In this document: piece by piece, positions 12,401 through 20,760 of the stretch | Layout: every line of letters begins with the position of its first letter | Numbering within the stretch: position 1 is the first letter of the stretch | Notes under the pieces: generated by a model | What the model saw: the letters and a program-made list of their open reading frames with translations, nothing else | Database searches by the model: none | What the model was told of the DNA's origin: nothing | Source: Variovorax sp. PBL-H6 | GTDB taxonomy: Bacteria; Pseudomonadota; Gammaproteobacteria; Burkholderiales; Burkholderiaceae_C | Reading direction: 5' to 3' | Length of the DNA stretch: 64,000 nucleotides | NCBI RefSeq assembly: GCF_901827155.1 | Contig: NZ_LR594659.1 | Span: 2,046,001 to 2,110,000 of the forward strand | Made by a program: the position numbers and the translations under genes

Positions 12401-12583
12401 ATCAGCGCAAGAGGTTTCGAGCTCGATGGCGCAAGCCTGAACGTCACGACCAGCATCGGTGTCGCCTTCCATTTGCCTGCCGGGGTTGCCGTCACGACGG
12501 CGGAGCTCCTGGCCCGGGCGGATGCCGCGCTGTACCGCGCCAAGGCGGCCGGACGCAATACTTTCGTGCTCACTGCGGACTAG
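9488..12583 (+). CDS. Membrane sensor diguanylate cyclase: dCACHE, four PAS, GGDEF
   Basis: The 1031-residue protein should make cyclic di-GMP. A first membrane helix (about residues 15-40) is followed by a periplasmic double-CACHE sensor, a second helix near residue 300, then four PAS domains, each opening with a version of ITDNLPALxxxxD, and a C-terminal GGDEF domain. The catalytic motif is AGDEF (residues 944-948), an active variant, and an inhibitory I-site RSTD stands exactly five residues before it, so product feedback is expected. There is no EAL domain. The ATG at 9488 was chosen over an earlier in-frame ATG because the membrane helix follows at the normal distance. Neighbours are a predicted c-di-GMP-binding ATPase and an EAL protein. 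Confidence 0.9.
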   Translation: MSMKSRLSNLRISLNTRLSAGVAAVVLAATFAIATVALHLVKASMQASIANEEFARVTVIADAVDQKFVSRRTLLKALAESVQSHGVSNVAPLQGLLEKHQSLHEAFDNVAFIDLDGEIVANLNGAHSIGRANVKDRPYFAETLSAGAGVISAPYDNRINGLAQVAITQPVRNDAGQVRLVISASINLKERNILGDLADVKFGETGHLFILSKDGIVIDHPRPELVLNRAGGERAGDSEMERAISGFEGTIEGLDQDGAHALYAFKRIRQADWILGAVYPQKEAFAHIDAIERVAWGGAIALAMLAGAAALAVVRGQLQPLSQLHRRMLDAQTAPAEAVAPRTYVRDEIGDLWRTFDELMQQRRASEKFLRDITDNLPVMVSHADAQGRYTFVNARLCEKLGRSAADLLGQPVRDGRGADSSVIPERYLQRALAGEPVTFERRGSIRQGEEPRFFQTDLIPDRDRAGAVRGYYAMTSDVTERKRIELSLAHSEARIRTIADNIPALVSHVDASLHYTFVNAQVKALHKSDALVGQPVWQVRGPSGFAVVEPYYRRALAGENVIVEKAGDAALGIGGRTYKAHYIPDQDDVGMVQGVFAMTFDITDEVNVRKALSEQEKRLRDVTDSIPALVGYFDRDENCLYGNSRARQMAGLGSGPLDGVTLRAAVGEALYAQHLPFIPAVLAGEAARFPVEAPLHDHLGYFQVNLIPDKDLQGHVLGFYVMTFNITALKEAEMLQAESEMRLRTITDNLPALITYIDRERKITFANGTYREWLGLDPATLVGHHIRDIAGPELYESRKAMIDRALAGERVEFEAATKRGDFDRVTHVIYVPDVGADGSVHGIFSLSLDITDLKAVERKLIELARVDTLTGLPNRLAFNELLPAAIARAMRAQSALALMFLDIDHFKSINDTLGHAMGDEVLAEFARRLQASVRSTDIVARLAGDEFVIVLEKLERPEAASTVARKVNACISARGFELDGASLNVTTSIGVAFHLPAGVAVTTAELLARADAALYRAKAAGRNTFVLTAD

Positions 12584-12691
12584 TTTTTTGACGGCGGCCC
12601 ACGTGGCGCCCGTGAGCGGTGCGCAGCTGTGCTGAAATCGTGACGGGGACCTCAGAATCCCCAATGCAAAATCGAACCAGAGGTCAAAGCC

Positions 12692-14575
12692 ATGTCGTCA
12701 GCGGAAGTCGTCACGCCCGATCAGTTGTTGAAGGAGCTCGATGCCCAGAGCCGCATGCCGATCATGCGCATCGGACAAGCCCTGGTCTCGCTCGGCATGG
12801 TCACGGAGAAGCAGCTGGAGGCCGCGCTGGCGCAGCAGCAGCTCGATCGCAACGTGCCGCTGGGCGAGACATTGGTGCGCATGGGCGTGGTCAGCCGCTC
12901 GCAGCTCCAGATTGCGCTGGTCCGCAAGATGGGCTATCCGCTCGTCGACCTCCAGCTGTTTCCGGCCGCGGCCGAGGCCCTGCGCAAGCTCGCTCATGGC
13001 GTGGCGCGGCGCTTGCAGGTCATGCCGCTGATGATCCACGAAGGCCGCCTCGTGCTCGCCCTGGACGACCCGGCCAGCCGGCACGCCGCCATCGACGAGG
13101 TGGAGTTCATCGCGCAGATGAAGGTGGTGCCGGTGATCGGCGAGTGCCGCGACCTGGACTCCGTGCTGCACAAGGCCTACGAAAAGATCGGCGCACCGGC
13201 CGAAGGGCGCTCGAGCGCAGCCGACCCGATGAGCATCGACTTCGACCTGGCCGGTACCAGCGAGCTGCTGGAGACCCTCGAGAAGGAGGTCCGCCCGCCA
13301 GCCGACGAGGACGCGCCGATCGAGCAGTCCGACAACTCGCTGGTGCGGATGATCAACAGCATGATCCTCGAAGCGCACCGCGAGGGGGTCTCGGACATCC
13401 ACATCGAGAGCTATCCGGGGCGCGAGAAGACCCGCATCCGCTTTCGCCGCGACGGCCGGCTCTACACCTACCTGGAGCTGCCTCCCAGCTACCGCAACGC
13501 GATCGTTGCGCGCGTGAAGATCATGTGCGACCTCGACATCAGCGAGAAGCGCAAGCCGCAGGACGGCAAGATCAACTTTGCCAAGTTCTCGCCCCAGCAC
13601 CGTATCGAGCTGCGCGTCGCAACCATCCCGACCACCAGTGGGCTCGAGGACGTGGTGATGCGCATCCTGGCGTCGGCCAAGCCCATCGCACTGGATGCGC
13701 TCGGATTGTCGGGGCGCAACCTGGTGCGTTTGAAGGAAGCCATCGAGCGTCCCTACGGCATGGTGCTCTGCGTCGGGCCGACCGGCTCGGGCAAGACGAC
13801 GACCCTGCACTCCGCCCTCATGCACATCAACACGCCCGAGCGAAAGATCTGGACTGCGGAAGACCCGATCGAGATCACCCAGCTGGGGCTGCGGCAGGTG
13901 CAGATCAACCCCCGTATCGACTGGACCTTCGCCAAGGCGTTGCGGGCCTTCGTGCGCGCCGACCCGGACGTGATCATGGTTGGCGAAATCCGCGACGAGG
14001 AAACCGCGAAGACAGCGATCGAGGCCTCGCTGACGGGACACCTCGTGCTGTCGACACTGCACACCAACAGCGCGCCGGAGACGGTGACGCGCCTTCTCGA
14101 CATGGGCATGGACCCTTTCAACTTCGCGGACTCGCTGCTGGCCGTGCTGGCACAGCGGCTGGTGCGCCGCCTGTGCACCGAATGCATCAGCAGCCGTCCC
14201 CTGACCCCTGAGGAGATCGATGAACTGGTATCCGACTACCTGAATGCCTACGCGGCGAAGGCGTCGCAGTCCGACCGCGAAGGTGTGGTCGCTTCGTGGG
14301 AGCGCCGCCATGCCCGCGACGGGCGGCTCATGAGCTTCTCGAGCACCGGCTGCAAGCACTGCAAGGACACCGGGTTCAGGGGCCGCGTGGGCATCCATGA
14401 GCTGATGACGATGTCGAAGGGGCTGCGCCGCCTGGTGCAGGCAGGTGCCCGCGCGGAAGAGCTGCAGCAGGCCGCATTGCGCGAGGGCATGCGCACCCTG
14501 CGCCAGGACGGTATCGCCAAGGTGCTTTCCGGGCAGACCACGATCGACGAGGTGCGCGCGACCAGCAACGTTTGA
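12692..14575 (+). CDS. GspE/PilB-family ATPase with N-terminal MshEN c-di-GMP-binding domain
   Basis: This 627-residue secretion/pilus-assembly ATPase has two tandem MshEN-type motifs (residues 26-49, IGQALVSLGMVTEKQLEAAL; and 56-79, LGETLVRMGVVSRSQLQIAL), the pattern known to bind cyclic di-GMP in MshE. The motor domain has Walker A GPTGSGKTTT (362-371), an Asp box and Walker B VIMVGEIRDEETA, a His box in LSTLHTN, and a zinc-binding pair CTEC and CKHC near residues 495 and 555. The start ATG has AGAGGT upstream. No pilin, secretin or platform protein is nearby, so it is an orphan motor, serving a type IV pilus or type II system encoded elsewhere. The flanking cyclase and EAL genes make local c-di-GMP control attractive. 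Confidence 0.9.
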   Translation: MSSAEVVTPDQLLKELDAQSRMPIMRIGQALVSLGMVTEKQLEAALAQQQLDRNVPLGETLVRMGVVSRSQLQIALVRKMGYPLVDLQLFPAAAEALRKLAHGVARRLQVMPLMIHEGRLVLALDDPASRHAAIDEVEFIAQMKVVPVIGECRDLDSVLHKAYEKIGAPAEGRSSAADPMSIDFDLAGTSELLETLEKEVRPPADEDAPIEQSDNSLVRMINSMILEAHREGVSDIHIESYPGREKTRIRFRRDGRLYTYLELPPSYRNAIVARVKIMCDLDISEKRKPQDGKINFAKFSPQHRIELRVATIPTTSGLEDVVMRILASAKPIALDALGLSGRNLVRLKEAIERPYGMVLCVGPTGSGKTTTLHSALMHINTPERKIWTAEDPIEITQLGLRQVQINPRIDWTFAKALRAFVRADPDVIMVGEIRDEETAKTAIEASLTGHLVLSTLHTNSAPETVTRLLDMGMDPFNFADSLLAVLAQRLVRRLCTECISSRPLTPEEIDELVSDYLNAYAAKASQSDREGVVASWERRHARDGRLMSFSSTGCKHCKDTGFRGRVGIHELMTMSKGLRRLVQAGARAEELQQAALREGMRTLRQDGIAKVLSGQTTIDEVRATSNV

Positions 14576-14613
14576 GCCCCGGGGCGGGCCCTTTCAACCG
14601 GCCGGGGTCCGGG

Positions 14614-15519
14614 TCAGGCGGCGTGCCAGTCCACGAGCGGCAGTGCGGCGATGGCTGGCCTGGCGAACAGGAAGCCCTGAAAAAGGTCTACGCCCAGCCC
14701 GCGCAGCGTATGGACTTCTTCCGAGGCCTGGACGCCTTCCGCGATGACCCGGATCTGGAGCTCGTCGCAGGTCGCCACGAAGCCTTTCACGATGGTGATG
14801 CGGACCGGGTCCATGTGGATGTCGCGGACCAGGCTCATGTCGATCTTCACGACGTCGGGCTGGAAGGCCGCGAGCAGTTCGAAGCCCGCATAGGCGGCGC
14901 CGAAATCGTCGATTGCGGAGGTAAAGCCGTAGCGCTTGAAGGTGCGGAAGGTGGCGGCGAGTCCGGGCAGGTCCTCGACGCGCTCGCCTTCGGTGATCTC
15001 GAACATCAGCTGCTGCACCGGAAAGTTGCAGCGTGCGGCGGCGGCCATGGCGGTGCGGAAGCAGGCCTCCTGGCCGGCGACGTCGTTGGGCATGACGTTG
15101 AGGCTGAGCCTGGACTCCATGCCCAATGCGGCTGCGAGTTCGATCGCCCTCACGCGGCAGGCCTCGTGGAACGCGAAGCGGTCTTGCGGTCCCACGCGGG
15201 CGAGCACCTCGGAAGCGCCTTCCCCGGAAGCGCCGCGCACCAAGGCTTCGTGCGCGAAGATTTCCTGCCGCGAGAGGTCCACGATGGGCTGGAAGGCCAT
15301 CGTGAAATCCGAGTCGCCGCCTGGGAAAGCGGCGTCGGCTCTGATCGGGGCAGTCACTTGAAAGGGATCCTCGCGGGCGATGGTTGAGCAGGTGCGTGCC
15401 GGGTGGACGGGGCCGCAGGGAGTGGGTGCAGATTCCCGCATGGCTGCATTGTGCGCGTGCCCGGGCGCGGCGGCGCGGCTTCGGCGCCACAAAGCGGTCC
15501 GCGCAGCGGACGAAGTCAC
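14614..15519 (-). CDS. EAL-domain cyclic-di-GMP phosphodiesterase
   Basis: The protein is essentially a stand-alone EAL domain. Visible motifs are FQPIVDL, HEALVRG (the EAL signature), NVMPND, FEITEGE, a DDFG motif continuing AAYAG instead of the usual TGYSS, KIDMSLVRDI, IAEGVQ and FQGFLFARP. Most metal and catalytic residues appear present, so hydrolysis of c-di-GMP is likely, though the altered residues after DDFG sit in loop 6 and could lower activity. The N-terminal 70 residues are poorly ordered and the start is uncertain: candidates are ATG at 15519, ATG at 15441 and a GTG at 15357 that has AGGA upstream. It converges on the MshEN ATPase gene and diverges from a BMP gene. Confidence 0.85.
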   Translation of the reverse strand: MTSSAARTALWRRSRAAAPGHAHNAAMRESAPTPCGPVHPARTCSTIAREDPFQVTAPIRADAAFPGGDSDFTMAFQPIVDLSRQEIFAHEALVRGASGEGASEVLARVGPQDRFAFHEACRVRAIELAAALGMESRLSLNVMPNDVAGQEACFRTAMAAAARCNFPVQQLMFEITEGERVEDLPGLAATFRTFKRYGFTSAIDDFGAAYAGFELLAAFQPDVVKIDMSLVRDIHMDPVRITIVKGFVATCDELQIRVIAEGVQASEEVHTLRGLGVDLFQGFLFARPAIAALPLVDWHAA

Positions 15520-15598
15520 GGGTTGCCGCGCCGCCTAAAATGCCGGTGCTGCTGCCCCGCAGCGCCGATTTTTTTCCGGGGCCATGTAGAGGAACACC

Positions 15599-16687
15599 AT
15601 GTACCAAAACCTCGCCGCCGCGCTCGCGGCTGCCTGTTTTTTCATCTCGCCTTCTTTTTCGCAATCCGCCGTCCAGGCGGACCCGCTCAAGATCGGCTTC
15701 GTGTATGTCGCTCCCGTCACCGATGCCGGGTGGGTGCGGCAGCACGACGAGGGCCGCAAGGCCATCGAGGCGGCGCTCGGCAGCAAGGTGAAGACCACCT
15801 ATGTCGAGAACGTGCCGGAGGGGCCCGATGCCGAGCGCGTGATCCGCGATCTCGCGCAGCAGGGCCACAAGCTGATCTTCACGCCGAGCTTCGGCTACAT
15901 GGAGCCCACCCTCAAGGTGGCGCGCGATTTTCCCGACGTGAAGTTCGAATCCATCACGGGTTACAAGCCCGCAGCCAATGTCGCGACCGCCAACGCGCGT
16001 TACTACCAGGGGCGCTACCTGGCCGGCGTCGCTGCGGGGCGCATGAGCAAGACCCATGTTGCGGGATACGTCGCGGGCTTTCCGATTCCCGAGGTGCTGC
16101 AGGGCATCAACGCCTTCACGCTGGGCATGCGCTCGGTCGATCCGAAGGCGCGGGTCAAGGTCGTGTGGCTGGACGCCTGGTTCGACCCGCCGCGGGAGCG
16201 CGATGCCGCGATGACGCTGTTCAACCAGGACGTGGACGTGATCGCCTTCCACACCGGCTCCACCGCCGTGATGGCGGCGGCCCAGGAGCGCGGCAGGATG
16301 GCCGTGGCCTACCACTCCGACATGCGCAAGGTCGCGCCCGATGCCCAGATCGTCGCCGTCATCCACGAGTGGGGCGGCTACTACACCCGGCGCGCGAGGG
16401 CGGTGCTCGACGGCAGCTGGAAGCCGGTCAACACCTGGGGGGGCGTGAAGGAAGGAATGGTCCGCGTCGGCGACTTCGGGCCCAAGGTGCCCAAGGCCGT
16501 CCAGGAAGAGGTGTTGGCGCGGCAGCAAGACATCGCAACCGGCAAGCTGCAGGTCTTTCGCGCAAGCCAGGACGTGCGCGACAACGAGGGCAGGGTCGTC
16601 ATCGCCAAGGACACGGGCCTGCGAGACGACCAGATCCTGATGATGAACTGGCTCGTCGAGGGGGTCGAGGGGCGGGTTGCACGCTGA
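15599..16687 (+). CDS. Second BMP-family binding protein, orphan
   Basis: A 362-residue periplasmic binding protein of the BMP family, clearly paralogous to the one at 5528-6697 (shared segments GFVYVAPVTDAGW, YVENVPEGPDAERV, SFGYMEPTLKVA, FPIPEVLQGINAF). Unlike that one it has a plain signal peptide (residues 1 to about 27) without a lipobox Cys, so it should be free in the periplasm. No ABC ATPase or permease is adjacent; it may serve the transporter at 1875-5480 as an alternative binding protein for another nucleoside. GAGGAAC precedes the ATG. Confidence in family is high, in ligand low. Confidence 0.88.
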   Translation: MYQNLAAALAAACFFISPSFSQSAVQADPLKIGFVYVAPVTDAGWVRQHDEGRKAIEAALGSKVKTTYVENVPEGPDAERVIRDLAQQGHKLIFTPSFGYMEPTLKVARDFPDVKFESITGYKPAANVATANARYYQGRYLAGVAAGRMSKTHVAGYVAGFPIPEVLQGINAFTLGMRSVDPKARVKVVWLDAWFDPPRERDAAMTLFNQDVDVIAFHTGSTAVMAAAQERGRMAVAYHSDMRKVAPDAQIVAVIHEWGGYYTRRARAVLDGSWKPVNTWGGVKEGMVRVGDFGPKVPKAVQEEVLARQQDIATGKLQVFRASQDVRDNEGRVVIAKDTGLRDDQILMMNWLVEGVEGRVAR

Positions 16688-16702
16688 CGCCGCCAGGACG
16701 TC

Positions 16703-17365
16703 TCAGTGCACGAAGCCGCGGTCGCGGTGAAAGTATGCGGCCTCGGGGTCGAGCTTCTTCACCTGCACGGCCGGCGAGCCGGCGTAAACCGCGTATTCCT
16801 CGCCGTGCGCCTTGTTGAGCACCGAGCCCGCGCCCAGCATTGAACGGTCGGGCAGGGCGGCCCCGCCCAGCACCGTCACTCGCGTGCCCACCAGGCAATA
16901 GGCGCCGATGCGAATGGGCTTGCAGTCCTGCCGGTTCTCCTGCGCGTTGATGCCGTGGGTGATCAGCTGCGAGTGGTAGCCCGCGACGGTGGTGAAGGCG
17001 CCGATGTCGACCCGGTCGGTGCAGTCGATGATGTGCTGCTTGGTGACGGCCGCATGCTCGCCCAGAGAGAGCGTCGGATCTCGCTCGGTGCGATGCCTGA
17101 AATGGGCGCCGGCGGGCGGGTGGCCGGTAATCCAGTTCGAGCGGTCGATGACCGAGTGCGCGCCGCACTCGAGCCGCCCCAGGTGAATGGCGACGTTGAA
17201 GTGGCCGATGTACGCGCCCTCGCCCATCACCAGGTGGCCCGGGAAGACATAGGAGAGCCCGATGCGCGCGCCATCGGCGATCTCGTAGCCCCAGAAGCGG
17301 CGCAGTACCGCGCGCTTCAGCGTCCAGGGCAGGAACACCACCAGCAGGCCCAGCAGCCTCTTCAC
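16703..17365 (-). CDS. Left-handed beta-helix acyltransferase (WcaF/LbH type)
   Basis: The 220-residue protein has a short hydrophobic start and then hexapeptide-repeat sequence (for example GEGAYIGHFNVAIHLGRL, RVDIGAFTTVAGYHSQLI, PIRIGAYCLVGTRVTVLGGA, MLGAGSVLNKA), which folds as a trimeric left-handed beta-helix that binds acetyl- or acyl-CoA. The His in the GYHSQ and THGIN segments is a plausible catalytic base. It overlaps the glycosyltransferase gene by four bases (ATGA), so both are translated together. The pair likely adds and then acylates a sugar in a surface polysaccharide or glycolipid; no larger polysaccharide locus is present. Confidence 0.82.
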   Translation of the reverse strand: MKRLLGLLVVFLPWTLKRAVLRRFWGYEIADGARIGLSYVFPGHLVMGEGAYIGHFNVAIHLGRLECGAHSVIDRSNWITGHPPAGAHFRHRTERDPTLSLGEHAAVTKQHIIDCTDRVDIGAFTTVAGYHSQLITHGINAQENRQDCKPIRIGAYCLVGTRVTVLGGAALPDRSMLGAGSVLNKAHGEEYAVYAGSPAVQVKKLDPEAAYFHRDRGFVH

Positions 17366-18507
17366 CGGACGGCCTTCCGCTCTTCGAGCACGCGGCGGTA
17401 GGCATCCACGTAGCTCGAGGCCATGCGTTGCGCCGAGTAGTGCGTGGCGTTTTCGAGGCCCAGGCGGCGCATCTCGGCGAAGCGCGGTGCTGCGTTCTCG
17501 ATCGCGGCGGCCATGGCATCGGCGTCGTCGGGATCCACGTAGACCGCGCCTTCGCCGCCGATCTCGTTCATCGGCGCCAGGTCGGACGTGAAGACCGGGC
17601 AGCCGCAGGCCTGGGCCTCGATCACGGGCCAGCCGAAGCCTTCCTGGAGCGAAGGGAAGAGCAGGGCAGTCGCGCTGGCGTAGAGGGCGCGCAGCTCCTC
17701 GTGCGAGACGCGCTGCACCGTCTTGATTCGATCGGCCACACCGTGCTTGCGCGCGAGCTCGGCCACCTCCGGCACCAGTTCCGGGCCGACGAACAGCAGC
17801 TGCTCTACCGGCGCAGGCTGGCCGGTCGCCGCTGCTCGCTCGTGCAGCGCGATAAAGGTCTCGACCACCTTGCGTCGGTTCTTGCGCGCCAGGTCCCAGC
17901 CGACATGGATCAGGAACTTGTCGGTGGTCGAGATGCCGAAGCGCTGGATCAGGCGCTGGGCCTCTTCGGGCGGCACAGGCCGGAAGTCGTCGTTGAGGCC
18001 GTTGAGCACCACGGTGACCCGCGGCTCCTGGGCCAGTCCCAGCGCCAGCAGCTCGCGCCGGGTCAGGTGCGAGACGCAGGCAACCAGGTCGGCCGCGTCC
18101 AGCCCCTTGACGATGAGGCGCTGGAACAGCCGGCCCGTCCAGCCCACGTTCCAGCCGTCGACCATGCCCTTGGCGGCCTGTACCGCGATGACGTCATGGC
18201 ACGTGATGATGTTGGGCTTGGACTTTACCCAGGGGATGTACATCCCGTTGGAATGGTCCGTGACGTGTACGACATCGGCCCAGCGCAGGTGACGGGCGAG
18301 CGTGGGGATGAAGAGGATGAACTTGTCCACGTAGCCGAGCCACTTCCACAGCCGTGACGTGGTGGGCACCCGCAGCACGCGCCGCGGTGGCGTCAACACG
18401 CGAAGCTCGCAGCCGTTGTGCGGCAGTTCGCGTTCCAGGATTCTTTTGAACGCCAGCATGCTGGTCTGGCCGTCGGGGACGTAGTTCCCGATAAGGAGCA
18501 CTTTCAT
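17362..18507 (-). CDS. Glycosyltransferase, GT4 family
   Basis: A 381-residue retaining glycosyltransferase of the GT-B fold. The N terminus MKVLLIGNYVPDGQ begins the first Rossmann domain, and the C-terminal donor-binding domain has FPSLQEGFGWPVIEAQACGCPVFTSD, containing the EX7E motif of GT4. The ATG complementary to 18505-18507 was chosen because an upstream TTG adds only a basic, unconserved stretch. It is upstream of, and overlaps by four bases, the acyltransferase gene. Acceptor and donor sugars cannot be told from the sequence. Confidence 0.85.
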   Translation of the reverse strand: MKVLLIGNYVPDGQTSMLAFKRILERELPHNGCELRVLTPPRRVLRVPTTSRLWKWLGYVDKFILFIPTLARHLRWADVVHVTDHSNGMYIPWVKSKPNIITCHDVIAVQAAKGMVDGWNVGWTGRLFQRLIVKGLDAADLVACVSHLTRRELLALGLAQEPRVTVVLNGLNDDFRPVPPEEAQRLIQRFGISTTDKFLIHVGWDLARKNRRKVVETFIALHERAAATGQPAPVEQLLFVGPELVPEVAELARKHGVADRIKTVQRVSHEELRALYASATALLFPSLQEGFGWPVIEAQACGCPVFTSDLAPMNEIGGEGAVYVDPDDADAMAAAIENAAPRFAEMRRLGLENATHYSAQRMASSYVDAYRRVLEERKAVR

Positions 18508-18690
18508 GTTGGACAAGCGCGGCGGTCTGCGTCGCGTGAAGTCATCGCTGTTCCTATTGGGGTGAAGCAAGAATTATGTTCTAGCGGCGGGAACACCCGG
18601 GAGGTGGGCCAAGGCCGCCGAGGCTGTCGTATAGCCTCCATACGCGCTTGCACATTCCATACCGGGCTTCGCTGCCTTACCCTCCAGTCC

Positions 18691-19980
18691 ATGCAAGCCT
18701 ACCGTGCCTCCCTTCTGCGATTCGACGCCGCCGGCCAGCCCATTTTCGACGAGGACGGCCTGCTGCTCGTCGGCCCCGACGCCGCCGGCCGCCAGCGGGT
18801 GCAGGATGCTGGTGCCTTCGCAAGCGTCTCCGCCCGCCATCCGGACGCGGTGGTCACGCACTGGCCGGGCCGAATCATCGCGCCCGGGTTCGTGGACATG
18901 CACATCCACTTCCCGCAGACCGACATCATCGGCGCGCCTTCCGAAGGGCTGCTGCCCTGGCTCGAGAACTACACCTTCCCGGCCGAGAGCCGCTTCGCCG
19001 AGCCGGCCCATGCGGCCGAGGTGGCCGAGGTCTTCTTCGACGAGTTGCTGCGCAACGGCGTCACGACCTCCCTGACCTTTGCGACCTCGCACCCGGCCTC
19101 GGTGCAGGCCTTCTTCGAGGCGGCGCAGCACCGTTCGCTGCGGATGATCACGGGCAAGGTGCTGCAGGATCGCCATTCGCCAGACGGTGTACGCGACGAA
19201 ACTGAACAAAGCCTGATCGATACCGAATCACTGATTCGCCGCTGGCACGGCGTCGACCGGCTGGGCTACGCGATTACCCCGCGCTTCGCGCCCACCAGCA
19301 CCGACGCGCAGCTGCGCGGCGCGGGCGAGCTGGCTACCAAATACCCGGACACCTGGATCCACTCGCACGTGGCCGAGAACAAGGACGAGGTCAAGTGGGC
19401 GCGCGAGCTCTTCCCGGGCGCCCGTTCCTACCTCGATGTCTACCAGGGCTTCGGCCTGATGCGCGAGCGGGCCGTCTACGCCCACTGCATTCATTTCGAC
19501 GATGACGACCGACGCCTGATGCGCGCGACCGGCACCGCCGCGGCGGTGAGCCCGACCAGCAACCTGTTCCTCGGCAGCGGCTTCTTCGACTTCGAGGGCG
19601 CCGACCGCATCGGCTGTGCCTACGGCCTGGCCAGCGACGTGGGCGGCGGCACCAGCTTCAGTCCCTTTTCGACCATGCTTGCCGCCTACTACGTGGGGCG
19701 CGAGGGCCAGACCAAGCCGGGCGTCAGCATCGCGCCCTCGCAGTTGTGGTGGCGGCACACTGGCGCAGCGGCCAGGGCTCTCGGGTTGGAAGGTGTCATA
19801 GGCAACTTGCAGCCGGGCTGCGAGGCCGACTTCCTGGTGCTCGACCCCAAGGCGACGCCGATGCTGGCGCGCAAGACGGCGCGGGCGGAAAGCCTGGAGG
19901 AACTGTTGTTCGCGATGATCGTGCTGGGGGATGACCGGCTGGTGGAGCGCACCGTGATTTCCCAAGCCTCGGGCACCTGA
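18691..19980 (+). CDS. guaD: Guanine deaminase
   Basis: A 429-residue amidohydrolase converting guanine to xanthine. The metal-binding HxH is in PGFVDMHIHFPQTD near residue 70, followed by WLENYTFPAE, HSHVAENKDEV with the zinc His and catalytic Glu, YAHCIHF, and the distal Asp in ASDVGGGTSFS; this combination is specific to guanine deaminases. The ATG at 18691 was chosen since the earlier in-frame start would overlap the divergent glycosyltransferase gene. It complements the adenine deaminase at 7750 by feeding the guanine branch into the xanthine pool. Upstream is a 183-base divergent gap. Confidence 0.93.
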   Translation: MQAYRASLLRFDAAGQPIFDEDGLLLVGPDAAGRQRVQDAGAFASVSARHPDAVVTHWPGRIIAPGFVDMHIHFPQTDIIGAPSEGLLPWLENYTFPAESRFAEPAHAAEVAEVFFDELLRNGVTTSLTFATSHPASVQAFFEAAQHRSLRMITGKVLQDRHSPDGVRDETEQSLIDTESLIRRWHGVDRLGYAITPRFAPTSTDAQLRGAGELATKYPDTWIHSHVAENKDEVKWARELFPGARSYLDVYQGFGLMRERAVYAHCIHFDDDDRRLMRATGTAAAVSPTSNLFLGSGFFDFEGADRIGCAYGLASDVGGGTSFSPFSTMLAAYYVGREGQTKPGVSIAPSQLWWRHTGAAARALGLEGVIGNLQPGCEADFLVLDPKATPMLARKTARAESLEELLFAMIVLGDDRLVERTVISQASGT

Positions 19981-20039
19981 GGCCGGTCCGGTCGGCGGGA
20001 GCCGCTGCCTAGAATAGCGGCCCCAAGGAAGGACCTGAC

Positions 20040-20606
20040 ATGAGCATCAAGAGCGACAAGTGGATCCGGCGCATGGCCGAGAAGAACGGCATGATCGAGC
20101 CCTTCGAGCCGGGCCAGGTCCGCGAGCAGGACGGCCACCGCATCATCAGCTACGGCACTTCCAGCTACGGCTACGACATCCGCTGCGCGCCCGAGTTCAA
20201 GGTCTTCACCAACATCCACAGCACGGTGGTCGATCCGAAGAACTTCGATGAGAAGAGCTTCGTCGACTTCCACGGCGATTCCTGCATCATCCCGCCCAAC
20301 AGCTTCGCCCTGGCGCGCACGGTGGAGTACTTCCGCATCCCCCGCAACGTGCTGACCATCTGCCTGGGTAAAAGCACTTACGCGCGCTGCGGGATCATCG
20401 TCAATGTCACGCCCTTCGAGCCCGAATGGGAAGGCTATGTCACGCTGGAGTTCAGCAACACGACCCCGCTGCCGGCCAAGATCTATGCCGGCGAGGGTTG
20501 CGCACAGGTGCTCTTCTTCGAGAGCGACGAGGTGTGCGAGACCAGCTACAAGGACCGCGGCGGCAAGTACCAGGGGCAGCGGGGCGTGACGCTGCCCAAG
20601 GCCTGA
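20040..20606 (+). CDS. dcd: dCTP deaminase
   Basis: The 188-residue protein makes dUTP from dCTP for thymidylate synthesis. Full family length, with the conserved SSYGYDIRC segment near residue 41, the nucleotide-binding GKSTYARCG near residue 111, catalytic Glu in [19 protein letters not shown] (about residue 138), and the C-terminal [18 protein letters not shown] tail that closes over the substrate. The ATG has AAGGACC upstream. Its position after guanine deaminase is probably coincidental clustering of nucleotide genes. Confidence 0.96.
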   Translation: MSIKSDKWIRRMAEKNGMIEPFEPGQVREQDGHRIISYGTSSYGYDIRCAPEFKVFTNIHSTVVDPKNFDEKSFVDFHGDSCIIPPNSFALARTVEYFRIPRNVLTICLGKSTYARCGIIVNVTPFEPEWEGYVTLEFSNTTPLPAKIYAGEGCAQVLFFESDEVCETSYKDRGGKYQGQRGVTLPKA

Positions 20607-20760
20607 TGCACTCGCGGCGCTGTCCTGCACGGGCTTGCGCCTCGCCGGCCCTGCTGCCCTCTCCGGCCTGCGCGAGGATCCTGGGCCATGGATGTGCTCC
20701 CGGATCGAGCGCGTACCATCGGCGAGGCAGCAGCCGTCGCGGGCGGCAAGGAGACACGTC

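Noticed and set aside
9500..12664. Minus-strand open frame of about 1054 codons over the cyclase gene
   Set aside because: Shadow of the plus-strand gene, with no recognisable domain and His/Arg/Asp-rich composition typical of antisense high-G+C frames.
12619..14211. Plus-strand 530-codon frame over the MshEN ATPase gene
   Set aside because: Alternative-frame shadow of the ATPase, whose Walker and Cys motifs define the true frame.
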